Assembly: GCA_024643785.1 (NCBI GenBank)
Contig: JAHEMI010000013.1
Location: 1-33,484, forward strand
Direction: 5' to 3'
DNA length: 33,484 nucleotides
Origin: Burkholderiaceae bacterium
Lineage (GTDB): Bacteria; Pseudomonadota; Gammaproteobacteria; Burkholderiales; Burkholderiaceae_E
The number at the start of each line of letters is the position of its first letter. Within the stretch, counting starts at the first letter, position 1. This document shows positions 9,031-17,920 of this stretch, in pieces. A model generated the notes under the pieces. That model was not told the DNA's origin. It was given only the letters and a program-made list of their open reading frames with translations, and searched no databases. Position numbers and translations under genes: made by a program.

Positions 9031-10470
9031 ATGATCGAGTCCTCGCCCCGAGCCACCAAGATAGTCGCCACGCTGGGGCCGGCGTCCAATTCCCCCGAGA
9101 TGATCGAGCGCCTGATTCGGGCCGGGGTCAACGTCATGCGGGTCAACTTCTCGCACGGCTCGGTCGATGAGCATTCGGCCACGATCAGGATCGTGCGCGA
9201 GACCGCCGCGCGGTTGGACCGCGACATCGGGGTGCTGGCGGACCTGCAGGGGCCGAAGATCAGGATCGGGAAGTTCGCCGACGGCAAGGTCGACCTGGTC
9301 AGCGGCGAGCCCTTTACCTTCGACGTCGAATGCGAAGTCGGCGACCGCCAACGGGTCGGGCTCGACTATCCCGAACTGGTCAACGACGTCGCCCCCGGTG
9401 ACACCCTGCTGCTCAACGACGGGCGGCTCACTATGCGTGTCGAACGGGTGGGCGCGACCACCATCGAGTGCACCGTGGTGGTGGGCGGGGTCCTGTCCAA
9501 CCGCAAGGGCATCAACCGCCAGGGCGGCGGGCTGTCAGCGCCGGCGCTGACCTCCAAGGACATGGACGACATCCGCACGGCGGCGAAGCTGGAGGCCGAC
9601 TTCCTGGCGGTTTCTTTCCCCAAGAACGCCGCCGACATGTACATGGCGCGTGAACTGATGCGCGCCGCCGGTGGCCGCGCGCTGACCATCGCCAAGATCG
9701 AACGTTTCGAGGCGATCGGCAACCTCGAGGAAATCCTCCGGGCATCCGACGGGATCATGGTCGCCAGGGGCGACCTGGCGGTCGAGGTCGGCGATGCGGC
9801 GGTGCCGGCGCTGCAAAAGCGCATGATCAGGATGGCCAATGGCCTGAACAAGCTGACCATCACCGCAACCCAGATGATGGAGTCGATGATCGAGTCGCCG
9901 GTGCCCACGCGCGCCGAGGTTTCCGACGTTGCCAACGCGGTGCTCGACGGTACCGACGCGGTCATGCTCTCGGCCGAGACCGCGGCTGGCAAGTTTCCGG
10001 TCGAGACGGTCGAGGCCATGGTCCGGGTCTGCCTCGAGGCCGACCGCCACCACGCGCTGCCGTTCGACAACGAGTTCCTCAACCGCACCTTCACCCGGGT
10101 CGACCAGTCGATCGCGCTGAGCGCCCTGTGGGTCGCGATGCGCCTCAAGGTCAAGGCGATCGTGGCACTGACCGAGTCGGGGTCGACTGCGCTGTGGATG
10201 TCGCGGATCGATTCCGGCGTTCCGATCTACGCGCTCACCCCGGCGGCGGCTGGCCGGCGCCGCATGAGCCTGTTCCGCGAAGTCCACCCGTTGAGCCTCG
10301 ACGTCCATTCCAAGGATCGCGAGCAGGTTCTGCTCGAGGCCGAGATGCGCGTCCTCCAGGCCGGCGTGGTCGAACACGGCGACCTGATCGTGATGACGAT
10401 CGGCGAGCCGATCGGCAAGCCGGGCGGCACCAACACCATGAAGATCGTCAAGGTCGGCTTCACCCATTAA
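9031..10470 (+). CDS. pyk: pyruvate kinase
   Basis: About 479 residues, matching pyruvate kinase, which makes pyruvate and ATP from phosphoenolpyruvate. Seen are TKIVATLGPAS near the N-terminus, NFSHG, the B-domain, the catalytic stretch AKIERFEAIGN, MVARGDLAVE, ATQMMESM and SAETAAGKFP, and a C-terminal allosteric domain. I place the start at ATG 9031 (MIESSPRATK), next to the conserved first strand; the frame extends to TTG 8998 without conserved sequence. It is grouped with pgk and fba. A 14-base GC palindrome (CCGGCCGCGGCCGG) sits in the 42-base gap before fba. Confidence 0.96.
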   Translation: MIESSPRATKIVATLGPASNSPEMIERLIRAGVNVMRVNFSHGSVDEHSATIRIVRETAARLDRDIGVLADLQGPKIRIGKFADGKVDLVSGEPFTFDVECEVGDRQRVGLDYPELVNDVAPGDTLLLNDGRLTMRVERVGATTIECTVVVGGVLSNRKGINRQGGGLSAPALTSKDMDDIRTAAKLEADFLAVSFPKNAADMYMARELMRAAGGRALTIAKIERFEAIGNLEEILRASDGIMVARGDLAVEVGDAAVPALQKRMIRMANGLNKLTITATQMMESMIESPVPTRAEVSDVANAVLDGTDAVMLSAETAAGKFPVETVEAMVRVCLEADRHHALPFDNEFLNRTFTRVDQSIALSALWVAMRLKVKAIVALTESGSTALWMSRIDSGVPIYALTPAAAGRRRMSLFREVHPLSLDVHSKDREQVLLEAEMRVLQAGVVEHGDLIVMTIGEPIGKPGGTNTMKIVKVGFTH

Positions 10471-10512
10471 TGACAACAGCCGGCCGCGGCCGGTCCAGAG
10501 GAGATATACGCG

Positions 10513-11577
10513 ATGCCCCTAGTTTCAATGCGCCAGCTGCTTGATCACGCGGCCGAGAACGGCTACGGAATTCCGGCGTTCAACGTCAACAATCTCGAGC
10601 AGGTGCAGGCGATCATGTCGGCCGCCAGCGAACTCGATGCACCGGTGATCATGCAGGCGTCGGCGGGGGCACGCAAATATGCCGGTGAGACCTTCCTGCG
10701 CCACCTGATCGAAGCCGCCGTCGAGAGCTATCCGCAGGTGCCGGTGGTGATGCACCAGGACCACGGCCAATCGCCGGCGATTTGCCAGCAGGCGATCCGG
10801 CTCGGATTCAGCTCGGTGATGATGGACGGCTCGTTGCGCGAAGACGGCAAGACCATCGCCAGCTACGACTACAACGTCGACGTGACCCGCAACGTGGTCG
10901 CGCTCGCCCATGCGGTCGGGGTAACCGTGGAAGGCGAGCTCGGCTGCCTCGGTTCGCTCGAGACCATGAAGGGCGACAAGGAGGATGGTCACGGCGCCGA
11001 GGGCACCATGACCCGCGAGCAACTGCTGACCGACCCCGAGCAGGCGGCCGATTTCGTCGAGCGCACGCAGGTCGACGCGCTGGCGATTGCCATCGGCACC
11101 AGCCACGGCGCCTACAAGTTCTCGCGCAAGCCGACCGGCGACATCCTGGCGATCGAGCGGATCAAGGAGATCAACCGGCGCATCCCCAACACCCACCTGG
11201 TGATGCACGGCTCGTCGTCGGTGCCACAGGAATTGCTGGCCCAGATCCGCGAGTACGGCGGCGACATGAAGGAAACCTACGGCGTCCCGGTCGAGGAGAT
11301 CCAGCAGGCGATTCGCTTCGGGGTGCGCAAGATCAATATCGACACCGACATCCGCCTGGCGATGACTGGCGCGATCCGGGAATACCTGGTCAAGAACCCG
11401 GGCAAGTTCGACCCCCGCGACTACCTCAAGCCGGCGTCAGCGGCGGCGCGCTCGGTCTGCCTCAAGCGCTACGAACAATTCGGTTGCGTCGGCCAGGCGA
11501 GCAAGATCCGCCCGCTCGCGATGTCGGTGATGATCGAGCGCTACGGCAAGGGCGAACTGGCGCAGGTCGTCAAGTAA
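10513..11577 (+). CDS. fba: class II fructose-1,6-bisphosphate aldolase (Calvin-cycle subtype)
   Basis: A 354-residue class II, zinc-dependent fructose-bisphosphate aldolase, condensing or cleaving dihydroxyacetone phosphate and glyceraldehyde-3-phosphate. The zinc/substrate motifs are visible: [38 protein letters not shown] and [10 protein letters not shown]. Length and motifs fit the CbbA-like subtype common in betaproteobacteria. A very strong ribosome binding site (AGAGGAGATATACG) precedes the ATG. It closes the glycolytic block; a compound hairpin separates it from purC. Confidence 0.96.
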   Translation: MPLVSMRQLLDHAAENGYGIPAFNVNNLEQVQAIMSAASELDAPVIMQASAGARKYAGETFLRHLIEAAVESYPQVPVVMHQDHGQSPAICQQAIRLGFSSVMMDGSLREDGKTIASYDYNVDVTRNVVALAHAVGVTVEGELGCLGSLETMKGDKEDGHGAEGTMTREQLLTDPEQAADFVERTQVDALAIAIGTSHGAYKFSRKPTGDILAIERIKEINRRIPNTHLVMHGSSSVPQELLAQIREYGGDMKETYGVPVEEIQQAIRFGVRKINIDTDIRLAMTGAIREYLVKNPGKFDPRDYLKPASAAARSVCLKRYEQFGCVGQASKIRPLAMSVMIERYGKGELAQVVK

Positions 11578-11595
11578 GCCTGGCCAAGTCCGGGT

Positions 11596-11627
11596 TGGCC
11601 GGGAAGGCAGACGCTGCCAACCGGCCA
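11596..11627 (+). terminator. compound hairpin between fba and purC
   Basis: TGGCCGG (11596-11602) pairs with CCGGCCA (11621-11627). Inside it, GGCAG (11606-11610) pairs with CTGCC (11614-11618) around an ACG loop, giving a 12-bp stem with one small internal loop. It begins 18 bases after the fba stop. There is no U-tract, so it may be a weak terminator or an mRNA-stabilising 3' end separating glycolytic from purine genes. Confidence 0.45.
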
Positions 11628-11687
11628 CGGAAACTCCTTGGTGGTCGGCGGATTGGGGCAAAATAGTCTTTTCAGGCGAGGTCCACC

Positions 11688-12590
11688 ATGTCCGAATGTC
11701 TGTACGAATCGCAGCTTCATTCACTGCCGCTGCTGAGCCGGGGAAAGGTTCGCGACAACTACGTGGTCGGCAAGGATCGTCTGCTGATGGTCACGACCGA
11801 CCGGCTCTCGGCATTCGACGTGGTCATGAACGAGCCGATTCCCGACAAGGGGCGGGTGCTGACCCAGATGGCGCTGTTCTGGTTCGATCTGCTCGCCGAC
11901 GTGGTCCCCAATCATCTGACCGGCGACGCCCCCGAGAGCGTGGTGAAACCCGAGGAAGTCGGGCAGGTCAGCGGCCGCTCCATGCTGGTCAAGAGGCTGA
12001 CGCCGCTGCCGATCGAGGCGGTGGTGCGCGGCTACCTGATCGGGTCGGGCTGGAAGGACTACCAGGCCAATGGCAAGGTGTGCGGCATCGCGTTGCCTGC
12101 CGGACTGCAACTGGCGCAACAACTGCCTGAGCCGATCTTCACGCCGGCCAGCAAGGAACAGGGCGGCGCTCACGACGAGAACATCTCGTTCGACGAAGTG
12201 GTGGCGCGCATCGGCCAGCCGCTCGCCGAACAGGTCCGCAAGGTCAGCCTCGAGCTCTATGCGCGGGCGCGCGACTATGCCTCGCAGCGCGGCATCATCA
12301 TCGCCGACACCAAGTTCGAATTCGGACTCGATGCCGACGGCACCCTGCACCTGATGGACGAGGTGCTCACCGCCGACTCGTCGCGGTTCTGGCCGGCCGA
12401 CACCTACCGCCCGGGGATTTCGCCGCCGTCATTCGACAAGCAGTTCGTGCGCGATTTTCTCGAAACCGTACCGGGCTGGGACAAGAAGGCCCCGGCGCCG
12501 ACGCTGCCGCCCGAGGTCGTGGCGCAAACGGCGGAGAAATACCGGGAAGCTTTGCGGCGCATCACTGGCCGTGAACTCGGGGGGGGCTGA
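11688..12590 (+). CDS. purC: phosphoribosylaminoimidazole-succinocarboxamide synthase (SAICAR synthase)
   Basis: A 300-residue PurC, which joins CAIR with aspartate using ATP in purine synthesis. Recognisable motifs are SRGKVRDNY near the N-terminus, [11 protein letters not shown], the conserved [25 protein letters not shown] and [14 protein letters not shown]. The length fits the longer PurC form found in betaproteobacteria and yeast rather than the ~237-residue E. coli form. GAGG about seven bases upstream supports ATG 11688. purE starts three bases after its stop. Confidence 0.96.
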   Translation: MSECLYESQLHSLPLLSRGKVRDNYVVGKDRLLMVTTDRLSAFDVVMNEPIPDKGRVLTQMALFWFDLLADVVPNHLTGDAPESVVKPEEVGQVSGRSMLVKRLTPLPIEAVVRGYLIGSGWKDYQANGKVCGIALPAGLQLAQQLPEPIFTPASKEQGGAHDENISFDEVVARIGQPLAEQVRKVSLELYARARDYASQRGIIIADTKFEFGLDADGTLHLMDEVLTADSSRFWPADTYRPGISPPSFDKQFVRDFLETVPGWDKKAPAPTLPPEVVAQTAEKYREALRRITGRELGGG

Positions 12591-12593
12591 GCG

Positions 12594-13088
12594 ATGGCAG
12601 CGGCGGCACTGGTGGGTGTGGTAATGGGCAGCAGCAGCGACTGGGAGGTGATGCAGCACGCAGTCGAGGTGTTGCGCGAATTCGAAGTGCCGCACGAGGC
12701 GCTCGTGGTTTCGGCGCACCGCATGCCCGACGAGATGTTCGCGTACGCGAGCGGCGCCCGGGCCCGCGGGCTGCGGGCGATCATCGCCGGCGCCGGTGGC
12801 GCCGCGCACCTTCCCGGCATGCTCGCCGCCAAGACCACGGTGCCGGTGCTGGGCGTGCCGGTGCCGTCACGGTACCTGCGCGGCGAGGACTCGCTGCTTT
12901 CCATCGTCCAGATGCCGCGCGGGATTCCGGTCGCGACTTTCGCGATCGGCGAAGCAGGCGCTGCCAACGCGGCGCTCTACGCGGTCGCCATTCTTGCCGG
13001 CGAAGATACGCAGCTGCTCGAGCGGCTGGAGCAATACCGGCGGCGCCAGAGCGAACTGGCGCAGGCGATGACGCTGCCGCCGCGCTGA
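12594..13088 (+). CDS. purE: N5-carboxyaminoimidazole ribonucleotide mutase
   Basis: A 164-residue class I PurE, which converts N5-CAIR to CAIR. Diagnostic motifs are GSSSDWEVM, the catalytic-histidine segment [10 protein letters not shown], and [11 protein letters not shown] with PVLGVPVPS. It overlaps neither neighbour but follows purC by three bases, with a purine-rich GGGGGGG run inside the end of purC as its likely ribosome binding site. It works with PurK, encoded 69 bases downstream. Confidence 0.96.
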   Translation: MAAAALVGVVMGSSSDWEVMQHAVEVLREFEVPHEALVVSAHRMPDEMFAYASGARARGLRAIIAGAGGAAHLPGMLAAKTTVPVLGVPVPSRYLRGEDSLLSIVQMPRGIPVATFAIGEAGAANAALYAVAILAGEDTQLLERLEQYRRRQSELAQAMTLPPR

Positions 13089-13157
13089 CCATGGTGTGCG
13101 CGTTCGCCACGGCGGACGCGGACGCGGACACCGGACAACCCCAGTAGGAGTATTGAC

Positions 13158-14357
13158 ATGATTGAGCACGCTCGGCACCAGTTCCGCCCCTCTCCCCCGC
13201 TGCCTCCGGGCAGCTGGCTCGGCCTGCTTGGCGGCGGCCAACTCGGCCGGATGTTTTGCAGCGCGGCGCAATCGGTCGGCTTTCGGGTCTGCGTGCTCGA
13301 CCCGGGCAGCAACAGCCCGGCCGGGTCGGTGGCCGACCGGCACATCCAGGCCGATTACCTGGACGGAGAGGCGCTGGCCGAGATGTCCCGGCTTTGCTCT
13401 GCCGTGACCACCGAATTCGAGAATGTTCCGGCGCGGGCGCTGGAAATCCTTGCCCAGCACCTGGTTGTAAGCCCGGCGGCCGATGCCGTCGAAATTGCCC
13501 AGGACCGGATCGCCGAGAAGCATTTCCTGCGCGAGTGCGGGCTGGCGGTGGCCCCCTTCGCGGAGATTCGGTCAGCCGAAGACATCGCCGCGGCTCCCGC
13601 CAACCTGTTTCCCGGAATCCTGAAGATCTCCCGGCTGGGCTACGACGGCAAGGGCCAGGCGCGGGTCGCCAATCGCGAAGAGGCACTCGCGGCATTCGCG
13701 AGCATGGGCAGCTCGGTCTGCGTGCTCGAGCGCCAGCTTGCGCTGAGCTGCGAACTGTCGGTGGTGGTCGCGCGCGGTTTCGACGGTGAAACGGCTCCCT
13801 ATCCGGTAGCTGAAAACGTTCACGGCGACGGCATACTGCGGCGCTCGAGTGCGCCGGCACGGGTCGAGGCCTCGCTCGCGCGGGAAGCCACTGACGCGGC
13901 AGTGCGCATCGCGCACACCATCGAATACGTGGGCGTGCTGTGCGTCGAGTTCTTCGTTCTCGCCGACGGTTCGCTGGTAGTCAATGAGTTGGCGCCGCGA
14001 CCGCACAATTCCGGGCACTACACGATCGACGCCTGCGTCACCAGCCAGTTCGAACAGCAGGTGCGTGTGATGACCGGCTGGCCGTTGGGTGGCACCCAAC
14101 AGCACGAGCCCGCGGTGATGATCAATGTCCTTGGCGACTGCTGGTTCGACGGGCCGGACTGGACGCTGCGCGAACCCGACTGGCGCCGGGTCGTGATGCA
14201 TCCCCGCGCCAAGCTGCACCTCTACGGCAAGACCGAGGCCCGGCCGGGGCGCAAGATGGGTCACATCACGGTGCTGGGAGATTCGGTGGAACAGGCAGCC
14301 GGCCTGGCACAGCGCATCGCGGACGATCTCGGCATCGGCGGCAGCCCGCCGGCGTGA
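13158..14357 (+). CDS. purK: N5-carboxyaminoimidazole ribonucleotide synthase
   Basis: A 399-residue ATP-grasp enzyme, PurK, which makes N5-CAIR from AIR, bicarbonate and ATP. The N-terminal GLLGGGQLGRM motif, the central EFENVPARAL segment, the ATP-grasp core (KISRLGYDGKGQ; ERQLALSCELSV) and the C-terminal metal-binding NELAPRPHNSGHYTIDAC are all present. AGGAG at 13146-13150 lies seven bases before the ATG. Its stop overlaps the GTG start of the next gene (GTGA), indicating coupled translation. Confidence 0.96.
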   Translation: MIEHARHQFRPSPPLPPGSWLGLLGGGQLGRMFCSAAQSVGFRVCVLDPGSNSPAGSVADRHIQADYLDGEALAEMSRLCSAVTTEFENVPARALEILAQHLVVSPAADAVEIAQDRIAEKHFLRECGLAVAPFAEIRSAEDIAAAPANLFPGILKISRLGYDGKGQARVANREEALAAFASMGSSVCVLERQLALSCELSVVVARGFDGETAPYPVAENVHGDGILRRSSAPARVEASLAREATDAAVRIAHTIEYVGVLCVEFFVLADGSLVVNELAPRPHNSGHYTIDACVTSQFEQQVRVMTGWPLGGTQQHEPAVMINVLGDCWFDGPDWTLREPDWRRVVMHPRAKLHLYGKTEARPGRKMGHITVLGDSVEQAAGLAQRIADDLGIGGSPPA

Positions 14358-15370
14358 ACGCGGGCGCAGGCACCGCGGCGCCAGCGCACCCCGGCGCCGG
14401 CAGCGAACAGATTGCGGAAGCCGTCCGGCGCCTGCGCGCCGGGGCGGTGGTCGCCTTTCCGACCGAAACGGTTTATGGGCTGGGTGCCGACGCCGAGAGC
14501 GCGGCTGGTGTCGCGGCGATCTACCGGATCAAGCGCCGGCCCAGCGGCCACCCGCTGATCGTGCATGTGCCCGATCGCGCCAGCGCCGAATACTGGGCCG
14601 AGATCGGCCCGCGCGCGGCAGCTCTGATGGCCGCCTTCTGGCCGGGGCCGCTTACGCTGGTGCTGACGCGGCGTCCCGGGGTGGCGGCGCTGGCCTGCGG
14701 CAACGAGAGCACGGTCGGGCTGCGCTGTCCTTCGCACCCGGTGGCCCGGCAACTGCTCGCGGCGTTCGTGGCGTCCGGGGGGCACGGCATTGCGGCACCA
14801 TCGGCCAACCTGTTCGGGCGGGTCAGCCCGACCAGCGTCGCGCACGTCTTCGATGACCTCGGCGCCGAAACCCCGCTGGTGCTCGAGGGCGGGGATTCGG
14901 AGCACGGCGTCGAGTCGACCATCGTCGACCTGAGTCGCGGTTTCCCGGCGCTGTTGCGCCCGGGTTCGATTTCGGCGGCCCAGATCGAGGAAGTCCTCGA
15001 GGAACCGCTGGAGGGGCCGGGTGCGGCGGCGCCACGCGTTGCCGGTGCACTGGCGGCCCATTACGCAACGGCCACGGCGCTCGAGCTGGTTGCACCGGAG
15101 GCGCTCGCCCAACGGGTGGCGCAATGCCTCGAGCGCGGCGAGCGGATTGCCGTCTGGTCGCAGCGCAATCCCGGCGCCGGAGCGGCACTGACCTGGGAGC
15201 CGGCGCCGATGGAACCGGTGGCTTATGCGCGCCGCCTCTACGCCACCCTGCGCCGGCTCGACGCCCAATCGGTGAATCGGATCCTGGTCGAGGAGCCGCC
15301 TGCCGCAGCCCAGTGGCTGGCGGTGCGTGACCGCCTGGGTCGCGCCCAGGCCGGTGCCGGCGCGCGCTGA
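14354..15370 (+). CDS. sua5: L-threonylcarbamoyladenylate synthase (Sua5 long form)
   Basis: A 338-residue Sua5/YciO/YrdC protein. It makes threonylcarbamoyl-AMP from threonine, bicarbonate and ATP for t6A modification of tRNAs. The YrdC domain fills roughly residues 15-205: PTETVYGLG, KRRPSGHPL (60-68), FWPGPLTLVL, GLRCPSHPVA and APSANLFGRVSPT. The remaining ~130 residues are the C-terminal Sua5 domain, which distinguishes it from the short TsaC form. It starts with GTG overlapping the purK stop, so it is probably the last gene of the purine operon. Confidence 0.93.
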   Translation: MNAGAGTAAPAHPGAGSEQIAEAVRRLRAGAVVAFPTETVYGLGADAESAAGVAAIYRIKRRPSGHPLIVHVPDRASAEYWAEIGPRAAALMAAFWPGPLTLVLTRRPGVAALACGNESTVGLRCPSHPVARQLLAAFVASGGHGIAAPSANLFGRVSPTSVAHVFDDLGAETPLVLEGGDSEHGVESTIVDLSRGFPALLRPGSISAAQIEEVLEEPLEGPGAAAPRVAGALAAHYATATALELVAPEALAQRVAQCLERGERIAVWSQRNPGAGAALTWEPAPMEPVAYARRLYATLRRLDAQSVNRILVEEPPAAAQWLAVRDRLGRAQAGAGAR

Positions 15371-15377
15371 GAAACCG

Positions 15378-15407
15378 GGTCGGGCGGGGGCGCCACCGCC
15401 GCCCACC
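15378..15407. terminator. hairpin between convergent sua5 and ABC transporter genes
   Basis: GGGCGG (15382-15387) pairs with CCGCCC (15399-15404), extended by GGT and ACC across a one-base bulge. It sits in the 48-base gap between two converging genes and could end transcription from both sides, but it lacks a T-tract. Confidence 0.35.
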
Positions 15408-15418
15408 ATGATCGGCGC

Positions 15419-16126
15419 CTAGACGCTGAGGTAGCGCTCGATCAGTTGCGGGTCGGCGCCTAGTTGCGCGCTGTCGCCATGCCAGGCGATCAGGCCCTTG
15501 TCGAGGATGTAATGGTGATCGGCGAGCGGCAGCAGCGGTCGCAGGTTCTTGTCGATGACGATCATCGCCAGGCCCTCGGCGCGCAGCAGCGCGAGGCAGC
15601 GCCAGATCTCGCTGCGCACCAGCGGTGCCAGGCCTTCCGTGGCCTCGTCGAGGATCAGCAGCCGGGGATTGGTCATCAGCGCGCGGCCGATGGCGAGCAT
15701 CTGCTGCTCGCCGCCCGAGAGCCGGCCGCCGAGTTGGCGTTCGCGCTCGGCCAGTCGCGGGAACAGCTCGAAGACCCGCGCCAGCGTCCAGGGGCTCGCG
15801 CCGGCGTTGCGCCGCGATGCCGTCGCGACCAGGTTCTCGCGCACGGTCAGCGTCGGGAACACCTGCCGCCCCTCCGGAACCAGGCCGACTCCGGCGCGCC
15901 CGATCCGGTAGGACGGCTGCCCGGCCAGCGCCATGCCGCCGAGTTCGATGGTTCCGGACGTGGGCTTGAGCAGCCCGCTCAGGCACTTGACCGTTGTCGA
16001 CTTGCCCATCCCGTTGCGCCCGAGCAGCGTCACCACCTGGCCCGCCGCGACGCTGAAATCGATGCCGAACAACACCTGGCTGTGCTGGTAGCCAGCTTGC
16101 AGCGCACTGACCCGCAGCATGGTCAC
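15419..16126 (-). CDS. ABC transporter ATP-binding protein, LivF type
   Basis: A 235-residue ABC ATPase of the branched-chain amino acid (HAAT) family, LivF class. Walker A is GRNGMGKST, the Q-loop region is LVPEGRQVFPTLT, the signature is LSGGEQQ, and Walker B is LLILDEATEGLAP. With the neighbouring LivG-type ATPase it would drive uptake by the LivH/LivM-type permeases. Its start overlaps the end of the upstream ATPase gene by four bases. The context, next to boxR and benzoyl-CoA genes, suggests benzoate or a related aromatic acid as substrate rather than leucine; this is inference. Confidence 0.92.
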   Translation of the reverse strand: MTMLRVSALQAGYQHSQVLFGIDFSVAAGQVVTLLGRNGMGKSTTVKCLSGLLKPTSGTIELGGMALAGQPSYRIGRAGVGLVPEGRQVFPTLTVRENLVATASRRNAGASPWTLARVFELFPRLAERERQLGGRLSGGEQQMLAIGRALMTNPRLLILDEATEGLAPLVRSEIWRCLALLRAEGLAMIVIDKNLRPLLPLADHHYILDKGLIAWHGDSAQLGADPQLIERYLSV

Positions 16127-16929
16127 GACACCAGCTCCTCGTCGCCCAGGTAGGCGCTGCGCACTTCCTGGTTGCTGCGGATCTCGTCCGGCAGCCCGCT
16201 GGCGATTACCTGTCCGTAGACCAGCACGCTGATCCGGTCGGCGAGCGCGAAGACCGCGTTCATGTCGTGTTCGACCAGCAGCACCGGGTAGCGGTCGCGC
16301 AATTTCTGGAGCAACTCGACCATCGCCTCGGACTCGGCGCCGCTCATGCCGGCGAGCGGTTCGTCGAGCAACAGCATCTTCGGCTCCAGTGCCAGCGCCA
16401 TCGCGAGTTCCAGCTGACGATGTTCGCCGTGGGACATCGCAGCCGCGATAACCTCGCCCTGGGCGCCGATCCCGACGCTGGCGAGCGCCGCGTGGGCCTG
16501 CTCGATCAGCCGCCGCTCGCTGTGCAGCGGTCGCCAGCAGCCGAACGAACTGCCGCTGCGGGCCAGCACCGCCATCGCGACGTTCTCGAGCGCGGTGAAG
16601 TGGGGGCAGAACTGGGTGATCTGGTAGGAGCGGCCCAGGCCGGCGCGGGCACGCTGGGCGACCGAGAGGCGGGTGACGTCGCGTCCGCCGATCAGCACCT
16701 GGCCGGCATCCGGCCGCAACTCACCGGTGATCTGACCGATCAGCGTGGTCTTGCCGGCGCCATTGGGCCCGATCAGCGCGTGGATTTCGCCCGGCAACAG
16801 TGTGAGGCTGACCCCGTCGGTGGCCAGCAGCCCGCCAAAACGCTTGACGAGTTTCCTGGTCTCGAGCACGGGCGCGCCGGGCGCGCCAACACCGTGCTCC
16901 GTTCCGGCTGGTCGGCGCGAGTCAGTCAT
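16123..16929 (-). CDS. ABC transporter ATP-binding protein, LivG type
   Basis: About 268 residues, the LivG-class partner ATPase. Walker A is GPNGAGKTT, the Q-loop lies in the SYQITQFCPHFTALENV region, the signature variant is MSHGEHRQLELAMAL, and Walker B is MLLLDEPLAGM. ATG 16929 (MTDSRRPAG) is preferred over GTG 16944: GAGG lies about nine bases upstream, and the start then overlaps the LivM-type stop by eight bases, typical of coupled Liv operons. Confidence 0.92.
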   Translation of the reverse strand: MTDSRRPAGTEHGVGAPGAPVLETRKLVKRFGGLLATDGVSLTLLPGEIHALIGPNGAGKTTLIGQITGELRPDAGQVLIGGRDVTRLSVAQRARAGLGRSYQITQFCPHFTALENVAMAVLARSGSSFGCWRPLHSERRLIEQAHAALASVGIGAQGEVIAAAMSHGEHRQLELAMALALEPKMLLLDEPLAGMSGAESEAMVELLQKLRDRYPVLLVEHDMNAVFALADRISVLVYGQVIASGLPDEIRSNQEVRSAYLGDEELVS

Positions 16930-17905
16930 TGTTGCGGGCCTCACGCTCGCGCCTCGTGGCCCAGGCGTGGAATGAGCCGTAGAGCCCGCGCTTGGCGAAC
17001 ATCACCACCGCGACAATTGCCAGGCCCAGCGGCGCCATCCAGTGCTGGGTCAGCGACGACAGCATCTCCTCGACCAGCAGCAGTGCCAGGGCGCCCACCA
17101 GCGGCCCGATCACCGTTCCCATGCCGCCGAGAACCACCATCACGATCAGTTCGCCGGAGACCGTCCAGGCGCTGTAAGCGGGCGAGGTGTACTCGTTGTG
17201 ATTGGCCAGCAGCACGCCGGCAACGGCCGTGCAGCAACCCGCCAGCACGTAGATCGCGAGCTTGTAGCGCAGCGTCGGGAAACCGAGAGCCTTGAGGCGG
17301 CGTTCGTTGGCGTGGATGCCGCGCAGCGTGAAGCCCAGGCGCGCGTGGACCATGCGCCAGGAGAAGTAGAGCAGCGCGAGCAGCAGCACCAGGCACAGGT
17401 AGTAGAGCACCGTGTTCGAAGCCAGGTCGAAGGGCGCCAGCTGCGAGCGGGCGTCGAGCCTGATGCCGTCGTCGCCGCCATAGTTCTTCAGCGACACGCC
17501 GAGGTAGTAGAACATCTGCGTGAACGCCAGGGTGATCATGATGAACGCCATGCCGCTGGTGCGCAGGACCACCAGCCCGGTTGCGAAGGCCACCAGTGCG
17601 CCAGCGGCGAGCGCCACCAGCAGTTGCAGCCACCCGTTGCTGATCCCGTGGAAGCTCAGGATGCCCACGGCGTAGGCGCCGATCCCGAGGTAGAGGGCGT
17701 GGCCGAAGCTCACCAGTCCGGTGAAGCCGATCAGCAGGTTCAGGCTGCAGGCGGCGATCGCGTAGATCAGGATGCGGCCGAACTGCGTGACGTAGAACGG
17801 TTGGGCGACCAGGTGGGAGTAGACCGGCACCAGTGCAAGCAGCACCAGCAGCGCGGCGACCAGCCAGGGGCGCGGCGAGTTGAGCGAGATCGGTTCCGGG
17901 AACAT
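16922..17905 (-). CDS. ABC transporter permease, LivM type
   Basis: A 327-residue inner-membrane permease of the LivM class, with about eight to ten hydrophobic helices. Family motifs include SLNLLIGFTGLVSFGHALYL, FIMITLAFTQMFYYL with the following YGGDDGI segment, the EAA-like loop GIHANERRLKALGF and VVLGGMGTVIGP. It would form a heterodimeric channel with the LivH-type permease encoded just upstream, 15 bases away. No truncation is visible. Confidence 0.92.
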   Translation of the reverse strand: MFPEPISLNSPRPWLVAALLVLLALVPVYSHLVAQPFYVTQFGRILIYAIAACSLNLLIGFTGLVSFGHALYLGIGAYAVGILSFHGISNGWLQLLVALAAGALVAFATGLVVLRTSGMAFIMITLAFTQMFYYLGVSLKNYGGDDGIRLDARSQLAPFDLASNTVLYYLCLVLLLALLYFSWRMVHARLGFTLRGIHANERRLKALGFPTLRYKLAIYVLAGCCTAVAGVLLANHNEYTSPAYSAWTVSGELIVMVVLGGMGTVIGPLVGALALLLVEEMLSSLTQHWMAPLGLAIVAVVMFAKRGLYGSFHAWATRREREARNND

Positions 17906-17920
17906 CGGGCTCTGCCTCGC

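Noticed and set aside
12781-13860. A 359-codon minus-strand open frame across purE and purK
   Set aside because: It is Arg/Pro/Ala-rich and spans two conserved enzyme genes on the other strand.
14823-15986. A 387-codon minus-strand open frame across sua5 and the LivF-type gene
   Set aside because: It runs out of frame through the ATPase gene and antisense to sua5. Its composition is Arg/Pro-rich with no motifs.
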